Shown: one piece after another, positions 12,983 to 25,018 of the stretch | How the letters are laid out: each line of letters opens with the position of its first letter | Numbering within the stretch: the first letter of the stretch is position 1 | From: Planoprotostelium fungivorum | Lineage: Eukaryota > Evosea > Variosea > Cavosteliida > Cavosteliaceae | Direction of reading: 5' to 3' | DNA length: 64,000 nt | NCBI GenBank assembly: GCA_003024175.1 | Contig: MDYQ01000033.1 | Coordinates: 62,001 to 126,000, forward strand | Translations under genes and position numbers: made by a program | Notes under the pieces: generated by a model | Told to the model about the DNA's origin: nothing | What the model saw: only the letters and a program-made list of their open reading frames with translations | Databases searched by the model: none

Positions 12983-15900
12983 ATGCCTTCTGGACAGATC
13001 TACGTGGAGGTTGTCAAGGACATCATCCAGTCTCTTAAGAGTATAATGATGAAGGCAAAATGTGAGTTATATTGCGAATGAAAAAGAGAATAAGATTTGA
13101 TATGGTATGGATGACTGATGTTTACAGCTGCGGAACCACTCGATGCAACGTTATCTGAGGGTTTCTCCAATTTGAACAAGTTACTCGCTCTCATCAAACC
13201 CAAAGTAGAGGCAGAAGAAAAAACGGCCAGAGATCTATGGTCGATGAACAGTGTGGCTGCCATCAAGGTGAGAAAAGTCCCTTCCGATGGAGTCGATAAT
13301 GTCGAATTATCATCTAACGACAACGCCTTTTGTCCTCATCATCTTCGCAGGTCCACGGTACTACCTTAGAGATCTTCAAACATCAATCTGCTCTGGATCT
13401 CCTACGAAGTAATTACATCTCTCTAAAGGCATCCGAAGAAAATGAAGCGTTCGGCTCCCAAGACACAACTTACCTCACCGATCAGAAACGTCTCGTCGAT
13501 CGATTCGATCAACTGCGGGTCCAATGCGCGAACGAGATCACCGCGATGGAGGCGGCATCGAACAAGTTGGCATCCTTCATCAAACGACACATATTGAGGG
13601 TCACGACCGAAGAGAGAAAAGACAGCAGTCCATCTTCACCCGTCATAGAGGTCCGATCTCCCGCATCCCCTCCATTAGAACCAAGGAGTCCTCCATCATC
13701 GAACCCATCGGCCAGACCCGTCTCTAGACCGCTTCCCACGTTAGATAACCAGACGAGCCCACCATCCCTCCAGAGGACATCCTCCTCGTCCAATGCAGGT
13801 GATGACCCATCGCACCCCCCAACACTTCTGATCTCATTCAACCAGGTCACAAGAGAGAAGATGTACCTTCCAGCAGCACGTCACTCCTCAATCTCAGGAG
13901 CAAATTTGAGACGGCGAAATCTTCGTCTACAACGCCAAAGAAAGACGCCATTTCTCTCGGAGCGAATCGACAAGTTCGACCAGTTCTACGTGATGCGAAA
14001 TTGGGAGAGGCAGTGTCACCACCCATGAGCCCGACAGCGAGCCCAAAAACTTTTCTATCCACATCAAGAGATGCTCCACAGCCTGAGATCAAATTAGTCA
14101 CCAGCGTAGACAAACTCAACTCCATCGAAAACCGAAAGATCATCATGCGATCGTCGAACGATGGTGGGGAAAAAAATGTCGTGAGTGGGGATTGAAACCG
14201 TCTCAGGCCCGGAAGCGAGGGAGGCGGCGACGCAGAGACTCTCCCTCTTCATGTTGGTCAGGCCCACGCGAAAAGAATTGGAAGACCTGAAGATCTTGCT
14301 GAAAGAAGACAACTCTTTATCTCTCGCTTCGAGTCAAGAGAAGCCAACCATCACCCCCGTCGCCTCCTCTCCCATCCCCGCCTCACGGGAAGACTTCAAG
14401 CTGGCAAATGACATGAAGGTGACACGTCTGGACTTAAAAAGCCTCGTTGTAGACGACCGCTGACCGACTCAGAATGCCGATTATCAATTGCTGCAGACGG
14501 GGTTTGTCAAGAACTTGATGGTGGGAGAGAAATCGTATCTCATGGCACAAGATGTCTACTATCGAGACGCGAAACACTCTTGGACAAAAGGACTGCTCGT
14601 CCTCACTTCTTACCGCGTCGCTTTCATCGGCCCACAGACGGTGAGAGGCTCGTTGTAGACGGCCGGACCGCTGATGGGTACAGATCGTCTTACCTTTGGG
14701 ATACGTGAATGCGATCGACCCGGTGAAGAAGAGTGGAACGAAACCGACTGGTAAGGGAGACAATCAGAAGAAGCTGGAAATCGAGACGAAAGATCACAGA
14801 AAATTGTACTTTACGTTCCGTGAGTTTTCCGCGAGATTCGAGGGAAATAACGTCGAACAGCCAGGACGGGACAGTGCTCGCGGTCACATTTCGTGTCTAC
14901 AACGAGGAGCAAATTGAACCAAGCACCAGAGAGACTCTTTGCATTCGAGTGGAAGGACACTTTTCCCATCAACGGTAAATTTTTTCAATTTTTTTCTTTT
15001 TTTTTATCGAACTTTTGAAATCTTTTCACGACAATTTCTTCTGATTCGTGTCTTTAGGATGGAAAATCTATGACCCGGTGAAAGAATTTGAGAGAATGGG
15101 AGTTGTAAACGAAACGGGCTGGAAGGTATCCCACCTCAACACCAAGGTACGTCAGAGAAATTCCGTCGAAAATTAACTCGTTGTAGTACGAGTTATGCCC
15201 TACTTATCCGGCCTACCTGGCCCTTCCCATTCGAATGGCCCATCAGGAGATCCAGCAGGTGTCCCGTGCTCGGTTTCGAATCCCACTCACCGCCTTTTTT
15301 CACAGGTCGCCAATTATCGAAGCAAGGGCAGAATCCCCGCACTATCCTGGATCCACAGAGGAAATTCGGCCACCATCACCCGATGCAGTCAGCCCAGGGT
15401 GAGTACATCACGCGTACGCGTATCGAAATCCCGACGAAATTTCAGGTGGGAGTCACGAGGAGGAGATCGGTGGAGGACGAGAAGATGATAGCAGAGATAT
15501 TGGGAGCGAACAAACACAATTCAGTGTTGAATATCTTCGATGCCAGACCCAGCGCTAACGCCAGGGCCAACCAAGTGAAGAGAAATTTCCGACTTTCTTC
15601 ACTGACTCGTTGTAGATGATGGGGGCCGGTACCGAAAACATGAACAATTACCCCAACTGTGTCTTGACTTTCCACAACATCGACAACATCCACGTCATGC
15701 GCGAGTCCCTCAAATGTGAGATGATCTACACCGTTGTAGATTGACACGTTTCAGGTCTGAACGACGCCGTTACCATGGAAGACGACAGTAAGTACCTGGG
15801 TGCCCTGTCTGAGAGTGGATGGTTCGGTCACATCTGCAAGATTCTCACGGCCGTATCTAAGATCGTGGATGTCATAGAGAATAAGAAGGGCTCCGTCCTC

Positions 15901-16624
15901 GTTCACTGTTCAGACGGTTGGGATCGAACGCCTCAGATGGTGATGATCGGCGACACGATGACGATCTGATGATGATGCAGACGTCATTGTCCATGATGAT
16001 GCTGGATCCTTATTATAGGACACTCCTCGGCTTTCAAGTCTTGCTCGAGAAGGAGTTCATCGGCTTCGGACATCAATTTGCACTTCGAACGGGACACGAT
16101 GGACAAGGAAAACTCAGCGAAAGGTCACCCGTCTTCCTTCAGTTTGTCGACTGCGTGTACCAATTATCACTCCAATTCCCCAGGTGAGTCTTCGTCTACA
16201 GCGTTGTAGATGGAGTGTGACTGGATACAGAGAATTTGAGTTCAACGAGCACTTCATGACGACTCTGGTGGAGGAGAGTTTCTTCTGCCGTTTTGGAACC
16301 TTTTTGTACGACTGCGAATTGCATAGAATGAAAGCTAGAGTCAGAGACACCACCGTGAGTCCATCATCATCATCATTAGACATCACCGCATGCATGCGAC
16401 GACTGACATGCATGCAGAACTCTTTGTGGTCCATGATCAATTCGAACCCGAAGAAGTATACGAATCCTCTGTACAGACCATCTCAGGCCGTTTTGTTTCC
16501 CAGCGCCAACATGAAGAAGTTCAAGATGTGGGACAGCTATTACTTTAGATACACGCCAGAGATGATGGGACCGACGTTGCAAGAGAAGTTGGAAGAGTTG
16601 ACCAGCAACTTGCAGATAAAGTGA
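12983..16624 (+). CDS. Myotubularin-family PI3P/PI(3,5)P2 phosphatase with GRAM domain
   Basis: Removes the 3-phosphate from endosomal phosphoinositides. Order: an N-terminal alpha-helical region (residues about 1-190, starting [18 protein letters not shown], possibly BAR-like), a Ser/Pro-rich linker, a GRAM/PH domain ([18 protein letters not shown], near 14580-14640), the myotubularin core ([30 protein letters not shown]-like) and the CX5R loop [12 protein letters not shown] near 15905. The active-site Cys and Arg are present, so this is not one of the dead members. Several of its introns carry the CGTTGTAG motif. One intron near 14163-14207 is placed by frame. The helical head ahead of GRAM is not standard for the family. 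Confidence 0.9.
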
Positions 16625-16709
16625 ATCGTACAGATCTGATCCGACATCCCTCGTGTAATGTAATCATCGACATCAGTAGTGTGGTGTTCTATACATTTAT
16701 AGACATCGT

Positions 16710-16977
16710 TTAGGTGTACTGGTGAGTACCTTCTCTCTCGTGTTGCTTCTTCTTGTGGTGGCCGACTGCCGCGCCGATGGCCCCACCTACAACTGTTCCG
16801 ACTCCTGGAATCACCGAAGCCAAAGCGGCTCCACCAGCAGCTCCCTTCCATTCCAATCAGCACCTCCATCATCTTTGTATCACTATCTCTCACCTTTGCG
16901 GTCTCGTGTCGGTGCATGTCTTTGGTCTGAACAGTAGCCATGTCTCCATAAGCGTTGGTTGTTGTTGTCGTCTGCAT
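16710..16977 (-). CDS. Glycine-zipper miniprotein
   Basis: Two exons (16894-16977 and 16710-16844) give 72 residues. The N-terminal half is polar (MQTTTTTNAYGDMATVQ...). The second exon is a textbook glycine zipper, with small residues every four positions in GAAGGAALASVIPGVGTV and VGGAIGAAVGHHKKKQ, and ends in a basic tail. Glycine-zipper segments pack helices tightly in membranes, and similar modules occur in bacterial outer-membrane lipoproteins and in eukaryotic stress proteins. Here there is no signal peptide, so a role at an internal membrane is only a guess. The splice restores the frame exactly. Confidence 0.6.
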
Positions 16978-17352
16978 GTTGTTCGGGTGTTTGTGTTGTG
17001 TCTGTGGGTGTCGGATGAGGGTAGAAAATGTGGGATTGTGAGGAGATTTCGCAGATTGACTCGAGATGTGAAGTTTACGAACAGCGACGGATGGCCGCAC
17101 GGTTTTTAGCTCGATTTTCTCAGCCTGGGCTCTTCAAGACACAAACCGATACCTTGAATTGCGATTGGGGCTCATGATCCACATCGTATACACTTGTACA
17201 GTCTGAATTGCAGCAGAGAATTCAAGATGATGGAAGAAAATGACGAAGAACGGGGCATTCGGGGCACCGTGGAGAGATCATCTCACGCATGTGAACGAAT
17301 AAATGGTACAACAAAGATTTATTGTGCTTCATCAACGGATCAGCGTCTTCGT
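16978..17352. other. Intergenic stretch, 375 bp
   Basis: It contains the promoter of the glycine-zipper gene and the 3' UTR of the double-psi-barrel gene; in the latter's sense an AATAAA-type signal lies about 30-50 bases after its stop. No coding frame is supported. Confidence 0.5.
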
Positions 17353-18331
17353 TTAGTGAGCAGTGTACTTGGCGCTCTTTCTGCCGGTCAAAGACCACTT
17401 GACTCCCTGTCCATCGTCAGAATCGTCTTCACATCATCATGATGTGGCATCTCACCTGGATGACATCGTTCTTGTTGCCAGTGTTGCTTCCCCAAAGGTA
17501 GTTGAAGGCATCAGTCATGATGTCGATGCTGCCTGTCGAATGTTAGAACTGGTATAGAATGTGAGAACTGACCTGGGCTGCGGACCCACTTGGGGTCGAA
17601 TCCATCACCAATGTACATGATCATGGATCTGCCGTTTCTGGGGTTGGTGACCTGTTGGAATGAGTTCACGGCATGCGGTTGGCGATGTCTCACGTTGGCC
17701 TCCAGACCGCAGTAGATTCCAGTGTACTTCTTCCATAGGGTGGGGTTAGATCCCCAGGTGGCGACGGTGTTGTCGGTCATCTGGTTGAGATCCTATAGAA
17801 GATGAGTACATTTGAATGATCGTAATTGCATTCAACGTACGGGGGCGAAGACGGGGTCGCTGTTGTAGTAACGGTAGCCGCACCAGGAGTTACCTGGGGA
17901 GGATTAATCATCGAGGTGCCATTTAGAGATGAAATCTTACCGTTGGTGGAGTCTCCGGAGTTGCTAGCTCTGAACCAAGAGCCGATTCCGCTCATAGGAG
18001 ATCTATCGTCTCGTCAGATTCGATTGCATTTTCGCATTCGGATGGGCACGAACCTGAAAGCCTTGACTGTGCTGGGGAGAGAAGAAGAGCCACCAGATCC
18101 AGTGCCAGATCCAGAGGTGGAGCTACCCGAAGTAGAGCTTCCAGAGGAGCTACCGGAGCGAACGCATTGAGAACCACCGGGTGTGCATTTCAACTTTCCA
18201 TCTCCAGAGTACTGCTTAGAGCAGCAGTTGTTGGCGCACTCTGACGATACAGAGCAGAACTGCCAATCGTTCTTGAGGGCGAGGGCAGATGCGACAACAC
18301 AGAGCAAGACGATGAGAGTGACGGCTCGCAT
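17353..18331 (-). CDS. Secreted Cys-rich protein with double-psi beta-barrel (expansin-like)
   Basis: The ATG at 18331 starts a signal peptide (MRAVTLIVLLCVVASALA). A small Cys-rich module follows (FCSVSSECANNCCSKQ), then a Ser/Gly-rich linker and a double-psi beta-barrel of the barwin/expansin/RlpA group: NSWCGYRYYNSDPVFAP, TGIYCGLEANV, NPRNGRSMIMYIGDGF, then SIDIMTDAFNYLWG and a final VKW strand. Proteins of this type bind or loosen polysaccharide cell walls, and some act as lytic enzymes. The Asp in IGDGF stands where active members have it. Five short introns. Role in handling fungal or bacterial prey walls is inferred. Confidence 0.72.
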
Positions 18332-19558
18332 GTTGGGCTGGTAAAGAATGTTTACATGGAAAAAAGTCTCTGAAAGAACCGAGGTTGGAAAGTTCAGTGC
18401 CCTTTCAAACTGGCGGGCATAATTAACAGCGGTTGACGTAGTGCCTGACATATCCTAATCGAAAGGGGTCGACTTCTCGGGTGGATTGTTAGTTGGAGGT
18501 CAGTCAGGGATGGAGGTAGAGAGACGAGCACAGCGATAGAAATGGATGATGAGAGCTGATCGTGGCCATTGGTGATCAAAAGAGTGTCGGATGGCCTTTA
18601 GTCGGAGTTGTCGGTTAAATTTCGGTTATGCGGTGTAAGTAACGTCTCTAACAAAAGATGAGCACCATCTTCTACTCTCGTGAAGACGACTCCTCTATCA
18701 TCATCATTTCATTTACACTTCAAAATTGTTTCGGCTGTATCACTTCGTCGTTGTTGATCAGTCCTCGGCTGCTCGGTCTCGCCATGTTCTGTGGCGTGCC
18801 TGAGCGCGATCGATTCATCGACTCTCTGCTCTCTTCGTCAGTAACCTTCCTCTTCGCTCTTCTCCTGTGCTGTCTCACTTGTACAAGATGGCCAGACTGT
18901 TCATAGAAGACTCCAGAAGCTTGCTTATGTTGTCGAACGATTCCAACTTGTTCACTCCTTCCAGCACCTTCTCTCTTCAGTCTCTGCTGTCTAGAACTGA
19001 CTGTCTATTGTCACCTCGATGGAATAGTCTGCATCAGCTTCATCTCTCTTCTCGTCTCTACTACCTTGTGCCGTATGTTCAGTCACAGGCTACGAGAGAC
19101 AGAACAAGTTTTAGTCAGTTTACCTTTGGGATGTTTCTGCGGATGTGATCGCTGACGTGATGCATACCCACGCTTGGCTCATTGGCTACGGTATAGAGGA
19201 ATTCTGAAGAGTGTCTCCCAACTGAATCTAGATCAGAGAAGAATCGTCAGGAGACGGTCCACCTTTCGATATCCTATCGATTGTCTCTACGTCGAGAATC
19301 GCCTGAGCGGGGCCCGAACTCATGATTGATTGGTCTCGGTTAGATGATGCGAAATGTTGTGTGACACGAATTACCCCATTTTATTTCATTCAATGGATGA
19401 GCCTCATCTTACAACGTGACACCTAAGCGAGCAGTTCAATGAATGCATCTCCTTCCATATCTGAGCACAACATCATCCATCAAGACACACAGACGAGAAG
19501 ATCCATCCATCATGATCGATGTGCGAAAGACAGCGACGATGATGAGATGCAAAAGACT
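18332..19558. other. Intergenic stretch, 1.2 kb
   Basis: An ATG frame at 18658-18906 (+, starting MSTIFYSREDDSS) and a following frame up to 19148 (+) are open, but biased to Ser/Leu and lack any recognisable domain; they may be a spliced hypothetical gene or chance. No repeat or RNA gene was recognised. The right end is the 3' flank of NCA2. Confidence 0.35.
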
Positions 19559-22444
19559 TTATATGGGAGCGAGGAAGTTGTAATTCCTGTACATCCGGTT
19601 GACTGTGTTCTGTTTCCTCTTCGCTCCCTGCTGGCTGGATCCGAGGTCATGCAGGTCCTCTAAGAAGTTGACTCTCTGTCGGCTGCTCAGAGCTGCTTCG
19701 TGTCAGTCTCTGATAGCTGAGGTATATCTTTCACTCACACTTTTGAGCGTAATACTTTAGCTTGTCGATGGAGATCAAGAGTCTGCCTTGTTCTCGCAAG
19801 GTCATGTTCGCTTTTCCCTGTGACGTTCAGTTTCTTTCGTCCCACGACAATGACAATGCCGATGTCGATGTGATGATGTGATGATGTGATGGAAAGTTTT
19901 GGAGGACGATGGTGATGTGATGGTGAGAATATTTAGAGGGTGATGACAAAGATGTCGATGGAGATGATCACATGTTCGGGTAAGCTGAGATTGAGGAGTC
20001 GATCTACACTCCTCATCTCATCTCGAATGTAATTTCGAATCTGTTTGTAGTCCAAAGTCCCCAAGACAGTTCGGTAAGCAAATCTCACCGTCAGGTAAGA
20101 GAAAGCTACCGCGGGGATAACCCCTAAAGCCTCGAAATTCAACTCTGTACACACCATCAGCTGACGAATGGTGATGTCATCCTTCACCGTTGGCCTTTAA
20201 CAGTTGATCGACTGCTGCCAGTCCTCGTTCGGCATCGACTCTTGTCTTTTGGACTTGGATGAGAATGAGTTGGATGAGGTCACCAAAGAGGGCCCCTCTG
20301 ATTGGTCCCTGTATGTCCTTCTCGTAAGTGGTACTGAAAAGTGGTTGAGAATCGACGGAGATTTCGAGTTACGTACAGGATGGTACCGATATCTCCCGTC
20401 TTGGCGCTCTCGCGTATGGCGGAGATTTGTTCTGCCGTCAGGCTTTGCCCCGACTTCTTTGCAAAATCTACCACCATTCTTCCCAGGGAATTTACGTCTT
20501 CGTCCAGTGCCCTGTACGTAATTACGTACGCCGCTACCTCCTCCACTCACTTTGGGTTGATCACGGCGTAATCTTTTCCTTCGTAGCGAATGGTCTTCCA
20601 TATGTGAAGGAGTGGTTCCTCTAGGTAGCGGTGGAAGAAATGGTTTACGGAGAGATAGATCTCGTTGAACCAGTTGGAGATGTTCTCTTGTCTCGCGTAG
20701 AGATATTTGAGAGATGCTGTGTCGTCATGAGCATCACGTGATGATGATGATGAAATCATCGTGTGTGATGATGGATTGACCGTGATGTGATGATGATGGT
20801 GTTGTGATGATCATGGTGTTGTGATGATGATCACCTAAGACGGTGGTTACTGTGATGGTATATCTCAACCAATTTCTAGACAGATTCGACGGTCTACCGT
20901 ATTCACTCAACACGGACATGACCTACACATCTTCAATCGAAGCTTTCTCTTCCTTCTTCACCTCTTCTTCAAAATCACTCAATCGATCCAAATTGGATCT
21001 CAACAGCTGCGCGATCTTCTTCATCCTACCCTCGTCTGTCGATTCATCGAATGTCATCTGTCAGTGTCAATCGCATGTCAATCGTTCGCCGAATGGATGG
21101 GTGCGATGGGAAGCTATGTATAGCTCACCATGTGTTTGTTCCTCCATTCGAAGTCATTTTTCTCCATGTTCATCACCTGTGGTGAAGACAGCCTCAGAAA
21201 TTCTCGGAAAGTTATGGCGCGAAGGTAAGTGGCCCTGGGGAGAGTCTCAACGGAATTGGGACTACGACTCTTCACCTCAAAACCGATTGGGCGTCACGAT
21301 CTTGTAAGTCTTCGCTCGATATCGTTTCATTACCGTAGCCAAGTAGGGTCAACAAGTGATTCTCTAATTTAGACATCTTGAATTGACATCTGGCAGCTAA
21401 GATAGAGGGTGTGGAGGGTATACCGTCTACATTTCACGTCACACGTGAGGTTTCATCGCGATGACGATCACCTCTCATCACGTTCAGCTTCTTCTCGGCC
21501 AATCGTACCGCTTGCTCCAACGATCTCATTTCGTTCGTATGAGAATCGCTCGAATGGCTCTGGTATACGCGTGAGATTTAGGTGAGATCTCGGTGAAATT
21601 TCGTCGTCTACAACGCTCTCACCTCAGCTCTGACGGTGTCCAATAATTCTTCTGCTGCTCGTAAGAATGGATCGCCTTCTAATTGGTCGAGCTCTTTCCA
21701 CCTTGTCGATTGTTCTGTGAGTGTCAGGGAAAATAACGATAACTTTCTACCTGGAGATGAAGAGGATGGATAGAGAGAAGCAACGTGACGAAGTTGTTCT
21801 CTGGCAGAAAGAAGGGGAGTGTCACTGTCCCTCTCTGTTTCGGCGTGAGATGTCGAGATGATTTGGCGATGCATCGACTCGAAGATGGAAGGGATGACTC
21901 ACTCAGGTATTGTCCCAGCTGTAATCCGAAGCCCTCTCTGACGTTTTCACAACGTAACAAGATGGAATGACGGCAGAGTTGAGCCCAATAGAGGGGACTC
22001 CTCTCCAGATAGATCTCGAATCGAGTGTGTTGCACCCTCCTCCATTCTTTCTCATCGTCGACGGCTTTTCGACCCAATTGGAGGGCTCGATCTAAGATGT
22101 GATTGTGGACCGTAAGACTGGCTTGTGATAGTTCGTAGACCTGTCGATGTCACGAGAAGAGAGGGGAATCGCGTCACCTTGTTGTCGTAAGACATCTCTG
22201 AGCTGGCGATGGCCTTATCGAGTTCATCTAACATGGGAGATTGGAGGACGGCTGAGACTGGATCTTCACGCTTTAAGAATGGAATTCTGATGGGGATCTT
22301 GTGAAGCAATTCAGATCCAATGAACTTTGAAGGTAGCAGAGGAAACGACTCGGTGGCGGAGGAGAGGGTACCATGATCTCCCCTCTTACCGATTAGCCAT
22401 GACCTCAGCTTCTGTCGATTCTCAGCTGAAGCTTGTTGAAACAT
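19559..22444 (-). CDS. NCA2: NCA2-like mitochondrial protein
   Basis: Resembles NCA2, a mitochondrial membrane protein that in yeast is needed for proper expression of the Atp6/Atp8 messages. Supporting blocks are SLGRMVVDFAKK with TAEQISAIRESAKTGDIG, then a late conserved block LLKANELNFEALGVIPA, a hydrophobic stretch after it, and a C terminus reading FLEDLHDLGSSQQG with NRMYRNYNFLAPI before the TAA at 19559-19561. Start: the frame is open upstream of the ATG at 22444 but has no other ATG before a stop, so 22444 is chosen; an extra 5' exon with a targeting sequence is possible. About nine introns, two of them long and rich in GATGAT repeats. Confidence 0.68.
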
Positions 22445-22865
22445 GCGTTCGTGTGGTGAAAGTGGCGCTGCCGTTCCAAATTTTCGAAACGGAAATCTGG
22501 GAGAGAAATCGCGATTCAACCACAACGAGCCACACACTTATATTGATGATATAAGAGGTGGGGCTGGTATGACCGATTAGAATCCGCGTCAGAAGCTGAT
22601 TCGAATGCAGGTATTGGGAGAGTCATCCTAATTTGGACCCAGCCAAGGTCCTCGATCAGTTGTATTCGGAGCTTGCCATGATGTCAATAAGATGTTCGAT
22701 GTCACGCTGTTGTCTGCATCGACGCAAACGAATGTTGAACCATCGCCTTCTGTTGAGAATTTCTCTTCACATCCACGATGGTATGGTGGTGCAAACAGGA
22801 CTACTAACAGTCAATAATACACCAGGTCGAATTCAGTTAGACGCAATAGCAACAGCGTAGAGAAC
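22445..22865. other. Region between NCA2 and the pseudokinase gene
   Basis: The two genes are divergent. Open pieces on the plus strand (about 22610-22860) could be 5' exons of the pseudokinase gene, for example one starting MFDVTLLSASTQTNVEP at 22692, but I cannot join them with certainty. Confidence 0.35.
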
Positions 22866-24994
22866 ATGGATCGACAATCTCTGTTGGGTGGGGAGGATCT
22901 CCGGTTGACACTCTCTGAGAAGAAAGACATCCTCCGCAACATGAGTCGGCAGTGAGCATCAGAACTTCGCACATCATCTCGGACTCATCAGTCGTTCAGA
23001 TGGACCATGCGTAAATACAAATTGCACGTCTGTGGCTTTTTGGCACTGTGCATCTCCGTTGGGCTGATCGTGACCACTGTCATGACAGGACTTGGGTCTC
23101 CGATGCTTTTCCTCCCGTTATTCATCGGTATCATTGGAATCTGTGTGCATTTCCGCATTCCTTGGATGGACATCGCATCCAAGTGAGAGATTCAACACGA
23201 TGAACGGGACTGACCGGTGCAGACGCCAGGAGGAGGCAACTCGACTATTTGAAGAGAATTACGTTGGATCGTGGAAGTTCGAGCCACAAACGTGGAGATG
23301 CTTTATCAAATATCATTTTCAGTGGAAGGGAAAATTGGTGCAGATCGCGATCATCATGATTGCACTTGTCCCAACGACGGGTCTCATCCTCTTCAGTGAG
23401 ACTTCTTCGATAAAAACATTATCTCTCGTTGACCCTAACTTCACAGTGTCTCTCAAGAAGGTAGTGAATCTCGATACGGTCATATCCATCACCACGATCG
23501 GGCCTGTGTGTGTCTCCGCTCTCATCGTTTGCATAATTCTTTACCCGCGATACAGAAGGTAAATCTTCCCACAGGCGTTGTTCTGACTATGATGATGTAG
23601 TTATTCTGCGACGATCCACTGCTGTGTGTTGGGTCGAGGAGCTATCTACACCACGGGGACGATGTATTCTCTGCAGTGCGCCACGGCAAGTCCGGCCTGG
23701 ATGACCTACAATCTGATTTCAGTGTCTCTGGAAGAAAGAAGATACGACACTACCAAGGTGACTGTTCTTCGTCTAGAGACAAAGTCGAAGGCCTATCTAG
23801 CTCACAGAACCAAAGAGGATTCTTTCTTTATAGAGGTGACGGAAGAGAGCCGGAGAGAGGAGTGATGAGGGTAGGTACCTGTTCCGGACCAATTTGTTCA
23901 GAATGCCAGCCATTGGATCGAAATGCACACATCGGAAGTTTAAAAAGATTCGAAGAAATTAATTTAATTAAAAAACGAGTTGATGAACCTGAAGGTGCAT
24001 GTCCATCTACAATTTCGATTGATGTGTCTCTGCATCCGAACGTGGTGCAGTATCTATCTCACTTCTATGATGTCAGTGGAGACACGTGGATCGCATTCGA
24101 ATTGATTACAATCTGAGACAAAAGTTGGTGCACGCCGATGACTTTGTCACCAGTCATCGTTACGACATGTGAGTGATGAATCATTGGATGTACCAAGTGG
24201 CTAATGTGACGATAGAATGCTGCAGATTGCAAGGGCTTTGTCTTACATGTTATCTCGAATCAGCCGAGATGATTCACACAGATGTAGCGGCCAGAAACGT
24301 ATTAGTCAAAGGTAATACGGCCAAACTATCTGGATTCGGTGCGTATATCACATCACGAGCTTCCACGTGAGGAGAATGACACGTATAAAGGTGAAGGCGA
24401 ATAAGAGGGCAGTGAAGCCGATTCATCAGTGAACAGCGTTGGAACGTGAGAACCTTTGAATGATTGAGATGGATGGCTGAACTTGATAGGCACCGGAAGT
24501 CATGGTGAAAGGAGAATACAGCTATGCTTCTGACATCTGGTCCTTCGGTGTCCTCTTCTGGTATGAGCTGAAATTGAATCAAATTACTGATCAAATCTAT
24601 CAAGGAAGTCGCATCGGATGGTGAAGAGCCCTATGGTGCCATGACCGATCAACGGGTATTTCGATTCATTCGTTCGAATGGTTCTGACACGAACGATAGA
24701 TCAGAGAATACGTGACAGGGGGTGGAAGGTTAGACAACAAAGGTGAAGAGCTGCACAGTTCGATCATCGAGAGATGGTGAGATCATCGTCATCGAACGAA
24801 GAGATGACCTTCTGCAGCTGGAAAGCAGAAGCGAAAGACAGGATGACGAGTCAAGACATCGTCAGGGAACTGCAAGATCAGATCGAATCACATCACAGGA
24901 AGGAGAATCTGACACCGATGAAGAAGGAGACCAACAAAGACCTATACAGTTTCTCCCCCGACATCCGTCCTCACATTACGGAATGTATCAATAA
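22866..24994 (+). CDS. Multi-pass membrane protein with tyrosine-kinase-like pseudokinase domain
   Basis: A chain of exons from the ATG at 22866. Four or more membrane helices come first (for example CGFLALCISVGLIVTTVM, LFLPLFIGIIGICVHF, IAIIMIALVPTTGLILF, VCVSALIVCIILY). A C-terminal kinase fold follows: LHPNVVQYLSHFYD, MIHTDVAARNVLV, AKLSGFG, APEVMVKGEYSYASDIWSFG, EEPYGAMTDQR and a final CSWKAEAKDRMTSQDIV. The HRD loop Asp is kept (HTD), but DFG reads GFG and no glycine loop is seen, so catalysis is doubtful. Near 24105 the frame changes without a clear intron; that may be an unseen splice or an error. The 3' end is unsure; AATAAA lies at 24990-24995, running into the convergent subtilase. 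Confidence 0.6.
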
Positions 24995-24995
24995 A
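24990..24995 (+). terminator. Polyadenylation signal AATAAA
   Basis: A perfect AATAAA at the 3' end of the pseudokinase gene, only 24 bases from the stop codon of the convergent subtilase at 25019. The two messages therefore probably overlap at their 3' ends. Confidence 0.45.
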
Positions 24996-25018
24996 GTCCC
25001 CAACTTATCTCTTTCTCT

